From CBDULX01 sp048550535 (GTDB taxonomy: Bacteria > Pseudomonadota > Gammaproteobacteria > SZUA-229): 8,376 nucleotides of DNA. The notes under the pieces were generated by a model. It was given only the letters and a program-made list of their open reading frames with translations, did no database searches and was not told the DNA's origin. The position numbers were made by a program, and so were the translations under genes. The DNA is taken from assembly GCA_048550535.1 (NCBI GenBank), contig JBLYYN010000265.1, forward strand, positions 1-8,376. Reading direction: 5' to 3'. This document shows, piece by piece, positions 6,529 through 8,376 of the stretch. How positions within the stretch are numbered: the stretch's first letter is position 1; every line of letters begins with the position of its first letter.

Positions 6529-7521
6529 GTGCAACCGAACAGTGATGTTTTAAAGCTTTCCAAACTGGGGAAAAAGCTACTCAAACAGCGCCGCTATAAT
6601 GATGCAGAAAAGGCCTACCTGGAAGGCCTGGAGCTGGAGCCTGGCAACAGCTATATTTTGGTTGGGCTGGGTGATCTATATCGCTTGAGTAAAAAATTCA
6701 ATAAAGCCATCAGTTATTATTCCCGCCTGCTAAAACAGGATGAAAACAATGTTTTTGCCCTGCGTGGCATTGGGGATTCCTACCGTGGTTTACGCCAGCC
6801 AGACATGAGTATCGAGTTCTGGAAGCGCTATCTGGAAATTAATCGTGGTGATGTGCATGTTATGGTGCGACTGGCCGATGCCTATAAATCCATGGGTAAA
6901 TCCGATCTGGCGGAAAAACTCTATGTCGATTCTGTGGGCATTCAGGGCGAAGATCGTTACGCGCTGATGGGGCTGGGCAATCTCTACTACAAATCTCATG
7001 ATGATGAGAAAGCGCTGAAGTATTTTAAAAGACTGCTGGAGCTGGATGAGCACTATGTTGCTGTACTGACTATGGTGGGCAATATTTACCAGCGTAAAAG
7101 TGAATATCAGAGTGCTGAGTATTATTACCGGAAAGCGACCGAGCTTGAGCCGGATAACAGTTATGCACTGTATGGGCTGGGGAACTGTCAACGTGGCCAG
7201 GGCAATTTGCAGGGTGCGATTGATCTGTGGAGCCGTATTCTGGAAAATGAGCCCTATAATCAGAACATACTCAGCAGGCTGGGTGATGCGCATTTCAATA
7301 ATGGCGATATAGAAAAATCAAAAACCTTGTACGATCGTTGCCTGGATATAGACTTCGACTCTTTTGCATTGATTGGTCTGGCCAGGATATTTCGTGCCGA
7401 ACACAACTTCACTGAAGCTGAAGCCTGTTGCAATCGTGTACTTATGGAAAAGCCAGGTTTTGAACGGGCCATCGAGGAATTGTCGCTGGTATTGATTGAT
7501 AAAGATCATGCGGCCAAATAA
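6529..7521 (+). CDS. Nine-repeat TPR solenoid protein
   Basis: A 330-residue protein built almost wholly of tetratricopeptide repeats. Nine units can be laid end to end: 8-41, 42-75, 76-109, 110-143, 144-177, 178-211, 212-245, 246-278 and 279-312. All are 34 residues except the eighth (33). Most open with a YALxGLGD/N-like stretch and close with a LELEPDNS-like turn, as in a continuous superhelical scaffold. Such solenoids bind peptides or proteins; no enzymatic domain, signal peptide or membrane segment is visible, so it is probably cytosolic. The start is GTG at 6529. An in-frame TAA at 6502 limits it upstream, and no ATG is in frame nearby. The ribosome-binding site is only a weak GAG-rich stretch. 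It stands alone between the pnt terminator and a pseudogene, so context gives no partner. Function unknown. Confidence 0.9.
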   Translation: MQPNSDVLKLSKLGKKLLKQRRYNDAEKAYLEGLELEPGNSYILVGLGDLYRLSKKFNKAISYYSRLLKQDENNVFALRGIGDSYRGLRQPDMSIEFWKRYLEINRGDVHVMVRLADAYKSMGKSDLAEKLYVDSVGIQGEDRYALMGLGNLYYKSHDDEKALKYFKRLLELDEHYVAVLTMVGNIYQRKSEYQSAEYYYRKATELEPDNSYALYGLGNCQRGQGNLQGAIDLWSRILENEPYNQNILSRLGDAHFNNGDIEKSKTLYDRCLDIDFDSFALIGLARIFRAEHNFTEAEACCNRVLMEKPGFERAIEELSLVLIDKDHAAK

Positions 7522-7539
7522 TTTGCTTGATATTAAAAG

Positions 7540-7850
7540 TTAAATCGACTGTTCTGCTTCTATAAATTGAATAAATTCATCGGCTGCAACGGGCTTGCTG
7601 GTTAAATTTCTGTGCATGGAATCAGATCGCTGTTATCGAACAAGTTCATATTGCTGATTATTTTCAATGCCTTTTGACCGCTAAGTCCCGGTTTCCCCTG
7701 AATCAGCAATAGGATTGGCGATATCTTCGCTGTTTCAATTTTCAGGAATACTCGCCACAAAAGCGCGGTCGATAATGAGTGTGTCGCTAGAACGTTTATG
7801 TAATTAATTTGTGATGAATAACCCGTCGCAGAACTATCGCTGCTTATAAT
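7540..7850 (-). pseudogene. Decayed 3' remnant of an EAL-domain (c-di-GMP phosphodiesterase) gene
   Basis: No open frame exists here, but the minus strand carries EAL-family landmarks in the right order and spacing. A first block at 7847-7788 reads SSDSSATGYSSQINYINVL, matching the DDFGTGYSSLxYxxxLP region. After a frameshift near 7788, a second block reads SDTLIIDRAFVASIPEN (7788-7738), matching KIDRSFVxxIP. A third, in the same frame as the second, reads GIENNQQYELVR (7671-7636), matching EGVExxxQ, and then TSKPVAADEFIQFIEAEQSI (7602-7543), matching the terminal SKPLxxxEF. In-frame stops lie at 7737-7735 (TGA), 7683-7681 (TAG) and 7635-7633 (TAA); the original stop is 7542-7540. The metal-binding DDFG aspartates have become SDSSA. 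The EAL half upstream is missing; only about 50 bp separate the remnant from the rluE stop. It is non-functional, and its stop faces the TPR gene stop 18 bp away. Confidence 0.8.
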
Positions 7851-7899
7851 GTGTTTTAAATTTCAACTGATACAGATGTTTTTACAGAAACAAAACGTT

Positions 7900-8376
7900 T
7901 TAAGTTGTGTTTGCTATTCTATAATCGCCGGGTTGAAGCTTGTCAAGATTCCAGTGCCCAATCGAGTAACGGATTAAGCGCAGAGTAGGAAAGCCTGCTG
8001 CAGCAGTCATACGTCGTATCTGGCGATTGCGGCCTTCCTGTATAGTGAGTTCTATCCAGCTGGTAGGGATATTTTTGCGAACCCGAATGGGTGGGTCGCG
8101 AGGCCAGAGATGTTCAGGTTCTGCAATTCGCTTACACTGGGCGGGTTTGGTCAGGTCATCTTTTAAGTTTATCCCGTTGCTTAGTTGTTCAATAGCGTCT
8201 TCATTGATTTTACCATCCACCTGGGCCCAGTATGTTTTGTTCATTTTATTTTTTGGATGGGCGATTTTATGTTGCAGACTTCCATCATCAGTTAACAGCA
8301 ACAGGCCTTCGGAATCATGATCGAGTCTTCCGGCGGGGTAAATGTTTTTAATAGGAATGTACTCCGCCAGTGACGG
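7900..8376 (-). CDS. rluE: 23S rRNA pseudouridine synthase RluE, 5' end beyond the window
   Basis: The last 158 codons of a RsuA/RluB/RluE-type pseudouridine synthase, open to the right edge, where the frame begins with CCG at 8376. The catalytic motif GRLDHDSEGLLLLT is present, with the nucleophilic aspartate encoded at 8322-8320. The C-terminal signature KNIPTSWIELTIQEGRNRQI continues into RRMTAAAGFPTLRLIR. The WPRDPPIRVRK stretch and the short C-terminus point to RluE (about 210 residues in E. coli, modifying U2457 of 23S rRNA) rather than RluB or RsuA; about 50 N-terminal residues are missing here because of the window edge. The stop is TAA at 7902-7900. No convincing terminator follows; the region downstream is the EAL pseudogene on the same strand. 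Confidence 0.93.
   Translation of the reverse strand, partial: PSLAEYIPIKNIYPAGRLDHDSEGLLLLTDDGSLQHKIAHPKNKMNKTYWAQVDGKINEDAIEQLSNGINLKDDLTKPAQCKRIAEPEHLWPRDPPIRVRKNIPTSWIELTIQEGRNRQIRRMTAAAGFPTLRLIRYSIGHWNLDKLQPGDYRIANTT

Noticed and set aside
6790..7293. A 167-codon minus-strand frame.
   Set aside because: It is antisense to the TPR gene, where the 34-residue repeats clearly define the coding strand.
7610..7713. A minus-strand reading frame (PILLLIQGKPGLSGQKALKI) that resembles a response-regulator receiver domain.
   Set aside because: The neighbouring frame gives GIENNQQYELVR and continues into SKPVAADEF, in phase with the DRAFVASIP block and with EAL-like spacing. The receiver resemblance is short and has no phospho-acceptor Asp or Lys context.
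7892..7901. Palindrome AAAACGTTTT at the rluE stop as a terminator.
   Set aside because: It is a short AT-rich palindrome with no loop and no strong stem, so it is unlikely to terminate transcription.

Overview
The window looks like ordinary chromosome from a gammaproteobacterium, probably marine or free-living. The basis is the three-gene pnt layout (pntAA-pntAB-pntB), a gammaproteobacterial-type RluE, a HemH and a DUF523 protein, at about 50% GC. I cannot assign a genus. There is no phage, CRISPR array, tRNA or rRNA, and no intact mobile element.

Left third (1-3145), all on the minus strand: a GltD-like FAD/NAD(P) oxidoreductase with a forced GTG start that runs off the left edge, then a short DUF523/TudS-type desulfidase candidate, then ferrochelatase hemH. 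The genes are separated by more than 100 bp, so separate transcription is likely. The GltD-like gene has a reasonable promoter of its own.

Middle (3146-3528): a 383-bp divergent intergenic region between hemH and pntAA. It holds a consensus TATAAT box, a 74-bp MITE-like inverted-repeat element starting about 9 bp after that box, a 14-bp palindrome and a terminator-shaped hairpin. In that order they would make a compact transcript of about 140 nt (a small RNA or an attenuated pnt leader).

Right of centre (3529-6361): the translationally coupled operon pntAA-pntAB-pntB, encoding the proton-translocating NAD(P) transhydrogenase of the inner membrane, closed by a rho-independent terminator at 6375-6408. 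The next gene (6529-7521, GTG start) encodes an almost pure nine-repeat TPR solenoid with no other domain.

Right end: 7522-7899 has no open gene, but its minus strand carries a decayed 3' end of an EAL-domain (cyclic-di-GMP phosphodiesterase) gene, recognisable through a frameshift and three internal stops. It is followed by the 3' part of rluE, which enters from the right edge.

Functionally the intact genes are housekeeping: redox/NADPH balance (pnt, GltD-like), haem synthesis, sulfur chemistry and rRNA modification. The unusual content is in the two non-coding intervals.
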